Part shown: positions 26,101 to 38,671 of the stretch, piece after piece | Position numbering within the stretch: position 1 is the first letter of the stretch | Layout of the letters: every line of letters begins with the position of its first letter | Origin: Oxyruncus cristatus | Lineage: Eukaryota; Chordata; Aves; Passeriformes; Cotingidae | Reading direction: 5' to 3' | Assembly (NCBI GenBank): GCA_013399855.1 | Contig: VXAY01003150.1 | Span: 1,881,821-1,945,820 of the forward strand | Length of the DNA: 64,000 bases | Position numbers and translations under genes: made by a program | Notes under the pieces: model-generated | Database searches by the model: none | Seen by the model: the letters and a program-made list of their open reading frames with translations, nothing else | What the model was told of the DNA's origin: nothing

Positions 26101-29100
26101 CAAAATGAACAAAATTATCTTGGTTTTATGAAAAAAGATGCTCTTAGATTATGATCAAATTAAGAGTGTATTGCAATCTTCAGACTACAATACAAAATTT
26201 TCAAGACTTTAAAGAAATCACTGGAGCTGTAACTGAATTTATGAATGCTCCAAACCCATCCCAGTGCAAAGCCAAAGCTCTACGAAATCACAAGTACTCA
26301 TGGGGTCCCAGCAGGAAAGCAGCAATCAGAAGTGAAAGGCAGAAGTCTCTGAACCACATCCCAACTTTCACAGCTCCAGTTATGGCAGCTGACATTACTA
26401 GTGCAGACACAAAACCTGCAGAACAAGGTGATGTGCTCCAAACTCGTCAGAAACAAGCACCAGGACTAACGCTGACCTGAGCCCCAGGCGGCCGTCACAA
26501 CCCATACGGGTACCCAACTGCCTGCCTCGGGTTTGCTTTTGTTTTCAGAGACATTTCATCGTTTACAGGTGTTCTCAAACACCTCTCCAAATTCCACAGC
26601 AGCGTGAAAAATTGATGAATTACATTTAAGTGGTGCGATACAAATATTTTGGCTGAAAAGCGACTGGAGCTTAAACTGGAAATTCCACTTCCAACACAAA
26701 CATAAAGAGCCAGCCCCATTCCTCCCGACCTCCTTGCTTGCCCCACATGCCCCAACTTTCAACTCTCCAGCTGATGTTTAACCTCTAAAGAAATATCTAC
26801 CACAGAAGCAATATAAGGTATAATAAGAAAAAATTAAAATTAATCCATCACAATTCATTACTACATCATTTTATGATCATTCATTTTATGCCCTGTACTC
26901 CAGCTTCAGAACAGACCTGGCTTCAAAGGGGCTTCTGCCTTGCAAGTTTTAATTCTACGAAAACTTCTGGTAGGATTAGTACCATGAAACATGTATCTAA
27001 AAGCAGCAATAAAATAAGTTCCATGTAGGTGTTCCTCTTATGTTCAGGACAAATACATAAAAAACATCTCAGAAATATAACATAACATGTGATAGTGGTT
27101 TTCAGATTTTAGCGGAAATGCCCAACCTGCGTCTACCCCAGCTCTGAAACAGTCACACTGTCAGACCATGTGTTTGTTTTTCACAAAGAACAGGGGGAGA
27201 AAATTAAGTACACAGTTCCAGTTTTGTCTTAGGGTTTTTTTAAAAACAGTTTTAAATAAGCAAATTGAGAATATAAACCCATTTTTTATTATTCTTTCTC
27301 TGTGTAACCACCCTACTTCAATACAAACATATTGTCCTTGTTCTTTTGTTTGAAGAACAACACAAATAGTTTTGCGGCTGTTTGTAGTTCTTGCCATTCT
27401 CCTCAGTACTTCGCAGATCTCCCCAAATCTCTCCAATTTAAATATTACTCTTCCAACCTTTCATAACAATGAAAACAGAATTCTGAACAACGTTGCTAGG
27501 TGTGCACTCAGCAGCCCTCAAATACTCCTTTAAAATTATTTTATTCAGGTAGCATATTTTTCACAGCTTTTATTTGCAGCCATAATTCAGTCCCTTTAGG
27601 TAGTATATCATCCCTGATTTCCACGCAGGTGTTAACAAATGAAGTTTCTAAAAATTAGGAATACAATGCCAGTAAGGTTCCTAAAACATGTAAGCCTTAA
27701 TTCTATGTAAATATATGGTGGGTTTAAATCATTTTTTTACTGGTTTTTTTGGTATGTTAATCAGTAGGAAAAACTAATTCTATTACTATTTGCTCTAACA
27801 GTGGATTTTCTTTTTCTTGAGATGTGCAAGATTAAGAGATTACTTGTCCACTTGTATTTTTTTTGCCAATATGAAAGAGTAGAGGCCTTTCACTTGTAAG
27901 GAAAATATCAATTAAATTGTCAGTTATGATACCATTTACCTTAATAACGTGCAGCAACTGCAAGCCCAAAAAGTGACAGATAACACAAAGACGTGTCACA
28001 GGAGTGAAATAAAGAATAGCAATTAGCATGGCATGGAGATGGAAACAAGGAGAGGGATAAAATCCCATATATATACAAATAGATACTATACGTGCGTAAC
28101 ACACAAAACTGGAAAGGATCATGGATCATTTTGTAACCATTCCTTTGCCAGGAGATAAAGAATCTGCCTTCTTGTATTTTGCTATGGACAAAGACTCACC
28201 TTTGGCTTTCTCTGGCCACACTAAAGATGATGTTGTTCTCATTCCCCCTGCAGCAGGTGAACACAGAGGAACTACACAGACACTAGAAATTTGCTCCTGA
28301 AGGAGTCCAGACGTTCCCCATGGAAGAAAGAAAATGTTTGTAGATAGAACCACATGTTGAAGACTTGTGCTCTCAGCCAGAAATGATTATAAGTCCTTTC
28401 CTTCCACCTGCTTTGAGGTGGAGGAAATAAACTGGTTTTCACATGCAAGGTGACAGTCACGTGAACGTATTCACTGTAAGAGTCTCTGCTTTCAAAACTA
28501 ACTTCAGGGTTACGCAACACACAAGTGTAGAAATACTGTTATCTCTATTAACCTCATTACAATACCATTCTTGAAATGTGTTAATGACAGAAATAAAAGC
28601 AATAACTTGCCTTTTCAGGAACTTTTTAATTGAAGTTAAGAGCCAAGGATAGCAGTCTGTCAGTGTTAGGTTTCATCAGCCTCTAAGTTACATCCTTCTT
28701 TAGAAAATATAACTGAAGCAGAATGACATGTTGAACCAACACAAAGATCTGACACATCCCTTTTATAAGAGAGGAAACAATTCAGCTGGAGAAAAAGATG
28801 ACCACGGCATCTACTGTATACTGAAACTAATGTAACAGTGCCAAGCAATTTAAAATTAGGAACAAAAATGACATTTTAATAATTTAGGGCTTTTTTTTAG
28901 CTTACAACTAATACTTTGAAAATTAGCTCCGTGCTAAGTGGAACAATAGTAAGACAACAGGAGGAGTCCCATCTCCAGCACACATTCCCAGTTGAACTGA
29001 CAAAACTGTAATACTCGGGGGCAAAATAAAGAGAATGTAGAACCTCACCTAGATTTTATATAACATGCATTAGGCACAGTTAATAAAAAGGAATGCATGT

Positions 29101-31663
29101 TTCAACAGTGTTGGCCAAAGAGTGCAGAACACACTCAGCAGTGAATGTTCCAGCCTGAAGTCCGTAACATGAGTTAATTGACTCATGGGTGTACACCTGT
29201 ATATTCTCAGCATATTAAGACAGATGAATTTGCTGGATCAGTATCTGCATAGATTATCTGCCATGTCAAGTGCCAGCCTGCCAAACGCAGAAGATAAGCC
29301 TGTCAGAAGCAGCTCCTCTTGCATCAAGAGTAGATACAGAAGTGTCATTTGTGCCGAGCCCTTCGTTACTGGGTAGCCTTTTTGATAGACTGTTTTTCAG
29401 TTTGTTTTTATGCAAAGGCTGCACAGAGTACACTGGGATAACTGTTCAGATGGACAAGAGATGGGCATACAAAACCAGAAGCAGTGAGTATGCATTTAAG
29501 TTGCTGGCAGTATCCCGTAAAAAATCAAAACAATTTAAAAATTCTTCTTTATCATCTAAGTTATAGGGAAGTATATTACACACCTGCAGCTGGCCAAACA
29601 GCCTATAAAAAAAAAACCCAGACAAAAAAATGCCAGAAATGAATACTCACTATACAATCTAAGCATTGCTTACTTCAGTTATCTCCAATGCATTAACTGC
29701 TCTGATCTGGGCATACTAGGTGTGATTTTAGTGATGTACCAATACAAAAGATGGCCACAGCCACATTAAAATCTACTTCCATGTACTAGGGTGGTAATGG
29801 GATTATCTGAGTAGATTTACAGAAAATACTTAATTTTAAGAAGGATGCTGTTTTCACTAACAAGCTACCACTCTCATAGCAATCACCTTTAGAAATTAAA
29901 TTAATTACCCATTCAATTATTCAGTTAGTCACAGTCACACTTTATTATTTTTCCTCAAGCAGGGGGATGTTAACTTTGGCTGAATCTACCCCACACTCAC
30001 ACATATTTTCCACAGTGACAGAATGAGGTACATATGGCACTCACTGTTTGCTCACCCCTGCAGGGAACCATCATTGCATCATGCTACGAGGTCACACAGT
30101 AATATGACCATTTAAATATCCTCAGGATCAAAATAATTCTTCTTAAAAGAAAAAAAAAACAAACAGATGGAAGACTGGAAGAAAAAGTGCTATTTTTTAC
30201 CCACAGTATTTTGGAATCAGATGGAGAACACGATTGTATGTGGGGGATTTGCAAAACACAGACTAGAAAGTTCAAGAAAAGTGGATATAAGCTTAAACAA
30301 AGCTGGACAGAAAAAATTCAAACCTAGTCCAGCATTGTTAAAATAACCCCAGAGCACAGCCAGGACAGTGCAGTAATGAAACGCAGAAGCAGCAAGTACC
30401 TGTCCATAACAAAACCTTTCTTCAGCATTAGTACTGATAAAAACATGTTACAGAGTTATTTTTTTGAGAGTGTTTTGCCCTTTCCCCTTGTCCTGAAGCC
30501 CTATCTATATTCAGGCTGAGAATAAAGGTTTCTACACTTGTATCTGCAGTTTTTTTAAACTCACACTGCAGAGACTTTATGCCACAGAGGCTTCAGTACC
30601 CAAGTCACCCTCTCAGCCACCAGCCTGGACCATGGCTACTGCACTGACACAAGCACAAAAGTCTCCAACTTCTTCCATTCCTGTTTCAGCACCCCAGCAA
30701 GAGCTGCTGTCGTGGTTCCCTTCCCTCTTCAAAGAGAAAGCATTAAAATATTCATATCTATAAAGTAGACCCATAAACTCCGGGCCAGAGAATCAAAAGA
30801 TATTATAGTGATTCATAATTTCAACATACACCCCTTGAATTACTTTGAGGTAATAATAAACTCGAGCAGTTACAATTTCCTAACCAGCTTAATGCCAGTG
30901 GTGTTTTCACTCAAAGAAGCCAGAGATACAACTCTGTAACAGCAGACTCCCACACTCCAAATACACCCTGTACATGCACCTATCTACAAGAACTACCTCT
31001 AGTGAAAATGCCTTTATTTGAACAGTCTTAAGGGAAACCTCTGCCTCTCAACTCCCCACTCCTTTATTGGAGTGAGTAATTTTCTATAAAATAGCAACTA
31101 CGACGCCAAGACTGACTGTGCTCTAATTTGCCCTCACAGGCACCTCTACAGTCCATACAATTCTGTTCCTGTGTTCACATTGCTATGACAGTGTCCACGT
31201 GCCAAAGCCACAAACATCTCCTGCCCTGAGATGACCTGTATCTGAGAGCAGCCCTTCAAAATAATGGATGCTGTACATCATCCCAACAAAAGTTCCATCA
31301 GGAGCTGTCATCCAGAAAAGCACTTAATCTTAGGGGATAGAGATTTACCCTCCTCGTGTTTGAGGTACTGTTTACCACGGACTAGTTTGCCTCCTTCTTT
31401 CATTGCTTCTTGTCTCGAGATGGGAGCGTCAGACCCCTTCCCTTTTGTGGTAGAAGGACAATCCTGAGCACACTGACAAGGGAAGGAAAACAAGTCCCTA
31501 TTCTCCTCCCCAGCTGTAGAAGTACAAACAAAACAGGTATTGCAGGAACAGCACGTGATATTAGAGCCATATAAAGATGGAAAAGAAACAGTTTCCTGAC
31601 TTAGGAAAACATTCAAAAGTATCTTCTGTATCACAAGAAAACAAAAGCATTTAAAGATTTGTC

Positions 31664-31690
31664 AAAAAAAAAAAAAATTATTAAAAAAAA
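31664..31690 (+). repeat. A-rich tract (A14, TTATT, A8)
   Basis: Fourteen A followed by TTATT and eight A. No retroposon body is recognised upstream. Confidence 0.85.
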
Positions 31691-34186
31691 TAAACAGAAA
31701 GCAAAACAACAGAGCAGTTGACATCAGTAAGACATTTTTAGCATGAAGACAGTTCCAAAATAATCAGCTGGGATATGAACAACTCACATGAGACTCCAGA
31801 TCCCACATATGAGGCTGGCATATATTAATCTCTAGGCTGTGCATTTGATGAGGATTTCTCTCTCAAGTTATCACTTTCATCCGAGACCTGAAGAAATACT
31901 CTTGACAAAAGGTTCATCAAGGCTGGCATATTTCCCTGTACGTTTTCAGAGTCAATAAATCAGTGTTTCTCATAGAGCACACTATGTTGAAAAAATTATA
32001 ATCTGCTCTTATACACAATTTTTGTGCTTCCTTCTAAAACCAGAATAATTTTTTTTCTACAGAAATGGGCTTCCTCTGTGAGGGTGAGTAGTTTCAATAA
32101 AACTTTCTTTCCATCAGTGCTGGAAGGTTCTAAAAAGCTCCATGCTATTATGCCTACCACTGGCATATCACAAAAACAGTTGAAGTGTTGTGAGCTGAAA
32201 AACAAAGCATTCAAAATATTGAATATTCAGATTCAAAACACATATGGAAATATTTGGGCACGTGAAAGACAGAGACAATATGGTCTTCCAGGCCCACAAC
32301 AAAGTGTAAACGAACTCGACATCTCCCCCACTGTAACCACTACACCCCAGTTGATGGATCTCATGATGACTGCGCTTGACATCATCCCCACCTTTCCCTG
32401 AACCCACAATCCACAACTGCCACCACAAATGCACTTGCTGCTACAAGTCCCACAGCAGTAAAAGGGGCCTGAGTTATCGCTCACCTGCCTGCACTCCTGA
32501 TTAATGGCACAACCACAGCTGCTAAAAACTGACAATAGAAAGAGTTACATGAAAATTGCAAGTGATAGTAAAAATGTTTCTAGAGAAAGGAGGCTGTGTT
32601 TGCAAACAGGTAATTTAATTTCCTTGCACCGCTTTGTAAACTGAAGTTTGTCAAATTAAAGTGAGATTTGTTTTCATGCTAAAATCCACTGGGAGGCTGA
32701 TTATGCTGAAACACACTTCACCAAGTGTTGAAGGAACAAAGAGAAATGCAAAGAATGTTTCAATATATGGAAACTGCATATTAAGTAACTCCTTGATTTT
32801 CCTAAAAGAATACACTAAAATGAAAAAAAAATAAATCTTATAGAGCCAAATGAAGATTTACCACAGAGTAATGAGCAACTGCAAGCAAAATTATAGCTCT
32901 TTAGCCAGCTCACTTTATGTTAATTTCCTTGCTAAATACTTTGAGGAGAATTTCTTAGGCAAGAATTGTGTTGCTCTCCTTCAATAAGGCAGGTGCAGGT
33001 AAACTCATGCTGTGGATCAGGCACAAGTCCCAAATAAATTCTTATCTTCATTCCCACAGTGACTTGACACTATCTTCACAGCCCAGTCACTCATTTTCCA
33101 CCAGTTTCACACACATATACTTATAAACTATCAAAATATTAGGCAAACAAGAACAAGAAAGTTTGACTCAAATAATCTGTTCACAAACACAATAAAAAAC
33201 CAAGTTTTTCTACTTCTAGGTGTCAATCAAAATTATGACAGAAATGCTTGGACCTAGATAAAGATACATCAGTATTCAAATCACTAAATTCTGAAGATTT
33301 CTTCCCATTTCAACTTCAAGCAACACCAAGAAAGGGATATAGAAGAAGCACCAGCAGCAGCTACCACCTCAGCATCCATCCTCAGCATATTCCATGGGGT
33401 AGTCTGCACTAAATCAGGTGGTCTGAAAAATCTAAATGAAGACACAAGTCAAGAGCAGTACAGTCTCTAAAAGTGAGATGTCTAATTACTGGCATGGAAA
33501 GGGTCTTTGCCTTTTTAATTTTATGACTGCAATGCTTTCCTTTAGAGAGGGAGTGTTGATTTCCACCTCAGGTCAGTTCACTGGACTGTCTCCTGGCGGC
33601 TGCCTGTTGAAGAGCTGGCAATCCAGCTCACTGTATGAGTCTGAAAGGAACCAATCGAGCAATGAAGCCTCGCCCCTCACTGCCAGGGACAGAAGATGGT
33701 AACACTGCTTGTGTTACAGCATTGCAAGTAACAGAAAGCTTCACAAGTTTCTGCTTCCTCCACTTACTCATGATTTGCTCAAGATAAGCCACATTGCCCA
33801 GCAGCCTCCAACAGCTGGTAGAGCTGACAGTGGTAAACCCCCAAAGACCATTACACTGCAGCATGTGAAGAAAAGAGATCAGCTCTGAAATCAGCACCAT
33901 GTGACGTCACTGTGTGTTGCGGACCTCATTAGGAAATATCAAAGGAGCTCCAGAGCCCAAGTGCTACAGGAGTAAATCCTCACAAGATTGTTTGCTAATC
34001 AGACTCAGGGGAATATTCCCATGTTGACCACAAAACAATAACATTATACTTTAATTCTGAGTGAGGAAAATATACCATGTAAGCACCTAGAACACTTTGA
34101 TAACAGTGCAGAAATGCATCCTCACCTGTAACCTGTGTGGAGCAATCGTCAGCTTTAACAATCATGATGGGAATCCTTTTCCCATC

Positions 34187-34209
34187 CCTCCCTCCATCCC
34201 TCCTTCTCG
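34187..34209 (+). repeat. Pyrimidine-rich CCTC/CCAT tract
   Basis: Tandem CCCTCCCTCCATCCCTCC units form a short polypyrimidine run of simple-repeat type. Confidence 0.75.
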
Positions 34210-37200
34210 TAACTATAGAGTGAGTATGAAAAAACACAACCCTGATGATCTCTTAAGCATGTATCAAAATCACACCCAAATCAAGGTGCACACACAATAA
34301 TCCCAAATGATATCAAAGGTGTTCATGAATGAAAATGTCAACAAATACTTTTTGTTAATTTCTGTAAATGTGAAAGTTTGGGTTTAGTTTTAATACAGTA
34401 CACTTTGGAATACTTCTCTTGGAAAATGGGGAAAAGTCCTCTCAAGAAATGTTTCTAGGTGGTTCAGTTAACCAGACAGCAGGGATGTCTCATCCTCACA
34501 GAGCTGTAAGAGTTTCAGCTGAGGGAATTTCCTTTCAGAAGTTTTCTAATTCTTAAATGAATCAACAGGAAAATGGCGCAAGCATTAACCCACTGGAATT
34601 CTGCACTGCCTGGGTGCTTCCACCAAGCCTTCAGAGGCTGCCCTTAGGAATCTTATCATAGCAGATGGATTTCACTCAAATGGCCCCATCTGTCATTTCT
34701 CATTCGTGCTGCTGCAGCTTGAACTCAAAGAACACCTAGGGCACATTTTCATCAAAATGCCTGGCTAAGCAATCCAGGAGATGAAAGAGATAAAGAAGAT
34801 AATGCTTCAAATCTTACACTGGGCAGAGAATCTGACCCAATCAAAATGAAAACCTGGCAGATTCGTTCAAGTTAAGAGATGGGAATAAAATATTCCTCTG
34901 CCCCCCCCACCACTACCCTTTTTCCAATGAGCTCCAGAGGTATTTGGCAGAGAGAATTTTTTTCCTTCCTGTCATTCTGTTTTCCAGGGCTTGGCCATCT
35001 GTCCACTATTAGGTCCCTTTGAATGACAACCAGTTTAGAAGCACAGAGTCTTTTTCACAAATGTTCTCTTGCAGGGCAGATAAGGATAGAAAGCGATGAT
35101 TAAAGCTTTTGCTGGCTAACAATAAAATAAAGCAGGAGGGGAGAAAAAGAGCTGATCTGAGTCTTATGAGACAGAAGATGGTTTCAAACTACTGCACATA
35201 ATTAGTCTGTCCGGGAGAATGGAATCCACCCTACACTTGGCAGCACAGCAGTTCCATTTTAAATGTAAAGTACCTGGGTCTGTTAAAATGCTGTCATTTC
35301 AAGTACATCCAGTCAGATACAGATATTCAATTTCCAGTAAGAGAAGGTGAATAATACAGATGGTGCACAGAGCTACAGAGGACAGACCTCCACTTTTTTC
35401 ATAAAGGGGTACTTGGTGCTCATCTCTCCTGCAGTGCTCTCCTCTTTCACATGCAATTCAATAAGCTTGCACCTGGTGTAAAGATTTTTTTTTCCTTTTT
35501 CTTTATTTTCTTTTCTCTCCTGAGAGTTTCATCAATATCAGTAAAGACATTTATCAAATGCAGTAGTAGGGAAGGACCATAAAAGTTTTCTGATAAGGCA
35601 GTAGTCCCACTGTCTACACCAGGATGGTCTCTAGATCACAAATATATTGTACTAGTGTAATGAAAAAAGTGGGTTTCATTTGTCTAGAATAAAGAGTTGT
35701 GTTTTCAAAAACACACTAAAAACATGAAACACAAAAACCTGTTCAAAAAGTAGTGCCTTTCAAAAACTTGTAATTAATTTAACAATAAAATCTGTGAGTT
35801 GCCAGACCAAAGCTCCTACCTTACCAGCCTATATATCATTATGAATTTAAGTAAACATCTGTTGTCTGGTAAGAGGTACGGCAATTTCGCAAGGTAAGTA
35901 AATATATCAGCTATTAGGAACTCCAGCAACTCACTCATGAAGGGAGTGAGCCCTAAAGGAGCCCTGATCCCACCCCAGGCAACACAGTGGGGCATGCAAA
36001 GAATGAGGCAAGGACTGCACTGCTCAGTGCTCAGACCACAGCAGGGAGCCCTCTCCTACTGGTTGGACACAGCACATCACAGTTGATTGTTCCTTTCATG
36101 GGTCAACAAATTCCAAACAACACCCCTGTCCCTCAAGTCATGCCGAAGCCCCATTTTTTATATCAGGAAAGGATCTTTCTCAGATGCAAAACATACATTT
36201 TGACGCCAGTCTCTGGCACTCTTTTTCCTTGACCCCTTCAGACTGGCATCCTAATCACCCTCTCAGATTTGAAGCTATAGATCAGAAAATGCACACTGTT
36301 TAATGTCAGTGGGATGATGAAAATGTAAGTTCAGCCTTTATACCCTACTGAAACTCTAAGGCCATAAGAAAGTTGCACCCTCAAGAGAACCCAGTGGAAA
36401 GAAACGTGTCAGAAACTCTCAGTGGGACAACACCCTGACAGAAAGCAATTCCAAATGCTCGGTATTAATGCAAAGAATTGCTACCAATAATGACATTTCT
36501 GTTGGCATTTTTTAAAGCTGTTTTAGAGGTAGAACACTTTATACAGACAGACATTAGAGCATAATCAAGGCGATGCCAGCAATACTTTAGTGTGGCAAGA
36601 TCAATCACAGGAACCCAATCACAGGTAATCATTCTGTAAGTGCAAAGAACTGGGAGACTCGATGGCCATGCCTTTCTTTGACTTTTTATCACTAAGCCAC
36701 AGCACGATGCAAAGCATCTTGTAATGCACAGTGAGAATGACTTCTATAAATATGAGAGAAGTGAGATGAAAAATAGGTAGGAGCAAGAAATTATGTAGGT
36801 AAGATCACCAAGCACTGGGGGAGCTACACAGAGCAGTTTGCACAGCATTCCGCTGCAGTAGGCCTAATCCCAGCCAGTAGTACCTTAGCTTATGAATAGT
36901 AAACTCCTCTCACACTTAAAATAAATATTTATATTAGTCAATTAAAAACGTAAGTCTTTACATGCATCAAAAGAGGCCACAGGTGATAGAGCAACACAAG
37001 ACTCACAACAGCGAGGTGAATCGCTTTACAAAATATACTTACGAAAGCTCACAAGGGAATACCTAGAGTGGTGGGTAATTGCTTGTTCCCTCAGTAGTGC
37101 TGAATTTAGATATGAACAGCAGTAATAATATCCATAATGAAAATCCCTTAACTGTTTAGAACCAAAAGTCTCAGCATACTATACTCTGACTACTGCAGTA

Positions 37201-37548
37201 GCGATTTTTCATAGGACAGGGAATTTCAGCATAATTTTTGTTAGAAATGCTACAGTATTTAATCATTTAACAGTTATTGTCATGTCTTCTAAATCAGCAT
37301 GGGGAAAAAAGACCATTTAGAAAAGTTACAGCAAGTACACCATCAAGTTATTTCACCATCAGTTTTGACATCACCCTTTCACACCTGAAGTACTTCTCAA
37401 GACCTCAGTAGGAAAAGACAAACTGAAGAGCTGAGAAGTCCGGGCCACTACCAAAGTCACGGGGCAGATTTTTGGCAACTAATACTGAGATAAGGAGAAA
37501 TTTCAAGAAAATTTACTGCAAATTTTCTGCAAATTCTTAATTATACTT

Positions 37549-37571
37549 GGGGGGGAGGGAGGAAGAGGGGG
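37549..37571 (+). other. G-quadruplex-type motif
   Basis: The G runs at 37549-37551, 37553-37555, 37557-37559 and 37567-37569, with loops of 1, 1 and 7 bases, satisfy the usual four-run pattern on the plus strand. That is the template strand for the calsyntenin gene. It is the clearest such motif I found in the window. Confidence 0.7.
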
Positions 37572-38625
37572 AACCACGCAGACAACACAGGATTCTTTGA
37601 ATTCAGCTTAGACAACTAGTTTCCTGCTGTTCCACATTCCTAAAAAGGAATGCCAGCTCAACTTACCTGCTGTAGAAAGACTTGGCTGCTAATCTTGAAC
37701 TTTCTTCATCATTTTTTTTTTGAAAAAACCAAATAATATTTGAAAATAACAGGTAAACCCCTATTTTTCACCTAGTCAAAACCTTATTTATTTCAATAAG
37801 GTAGCCAGAAAAGGTTTTGAAATGTTTGGCCTTTTGTGGTCTGATTTAAAGCCCACTGCAGTCAAAATTAGCTTTTCTGTTGACTTCAATAAAACCTAGG
37901 TTAGGCCTTCTGCCTTGCTCCCTTCTGGACAACATGAAGACTTTAACTTTGAGGTATATCCAAAAAACCCCCAGCACAGCGTCTTGCAGAGGAAAGAGGG
38001 AGGGGACAGGAAAAGGAGAGCAAAGCTATTTAGATCAACAAATCAACTACACTTTGCCTCCTTATTTAGACAAACCAGACATGGCATCAAACAGTTCTTT
38101 TGTAAGGCTAAGGGGAAAAAAAAAAAAATCACTTGAAATTTGCACTGATTGCCATTCAAAATGAGGCAACCTCACCATCCACTGATTTCACACATTGCTA
38201 TAACACATTTACTGCTGCCCAGGAAACCATTCAACAGCTGTCTGTCCATCCAGATCCTCCTCAGCAACAGCAGCACAGCTTTCTGCTATGCCACCTGAAA
38301 AGCCTGTATTCCATCCAGCTTTATGTTCCTTGTCTTTTCCTCACCAAAGCCATATCTTGCCTTTCAGAATTCGGAAGCACAGCCTCAAGTATGAGGGTCA
38401 CAGCACTCTACCCCACACCAGATTTTGATACATCAGGATATTGCCTCACAGCACAAGAAAGGTTTGCACAAAGACAGACACGGGTCTCTCAAACAGCCCA
38501 TTTACTCAGTTCATACAGAATACACCGTGAAAGCTACTCATACAACATGAAAACTACTCGATGAATTGTAATTTTGCAATGACAAAACGGCAACTCCCTG
38601 AAAAATGCTGTGACTGGTATCCTAA

Positions 38626-38671
38626 AACAGACGACAGAATTTTATTTTATTATTTTAACAGACGACAGAAT
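38626..38671. repeat. Perfect 15-bp direct repeat flanking a 16-bp AT-only insert
   Basis: AACAGACGACAGAAT occurs at 38626-38640 and again at 38657-38671, separated by TTTATTTTATTATTTT. On the minus strand the insert is A-rich. The layout resembles a target-site duplication around a minimal retroposed tail, but a local slippage or repair duplication is also possible. Confidence 0.85.

Larger units (their letters stand above)
20101..37548. other. Intronic stretch, no gene seen
   Basis: About 17 kb of complex AT-rich sequence with only minor repeats: an A/C-rich patch at 21064-21095, a T run near 25570, the A tract at 31664, a C8 run at 34911-34918 and a T/C-rich patch near 35486-35520. Chance frames reach about 125 codons (32024-32401, plus). 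Sequence around 34560-35300 is repeat-poor and could be conserved, but this is only an impression. Confidence 0.5.

Noticed and set aside
32233..32535. Cysteine-rich minus-strand frame of 100 codons
   Set aside because: Cysteines are irregularly spaced with no signal peptide or knottin-like pattern; it overlaps other open frames on both strands.
38133..38564. 143-codon plus-strand open frame
   Set aside because: No recognisable domain, and composition like surrounding intron; frames of this length occur by chance in 64 kb.
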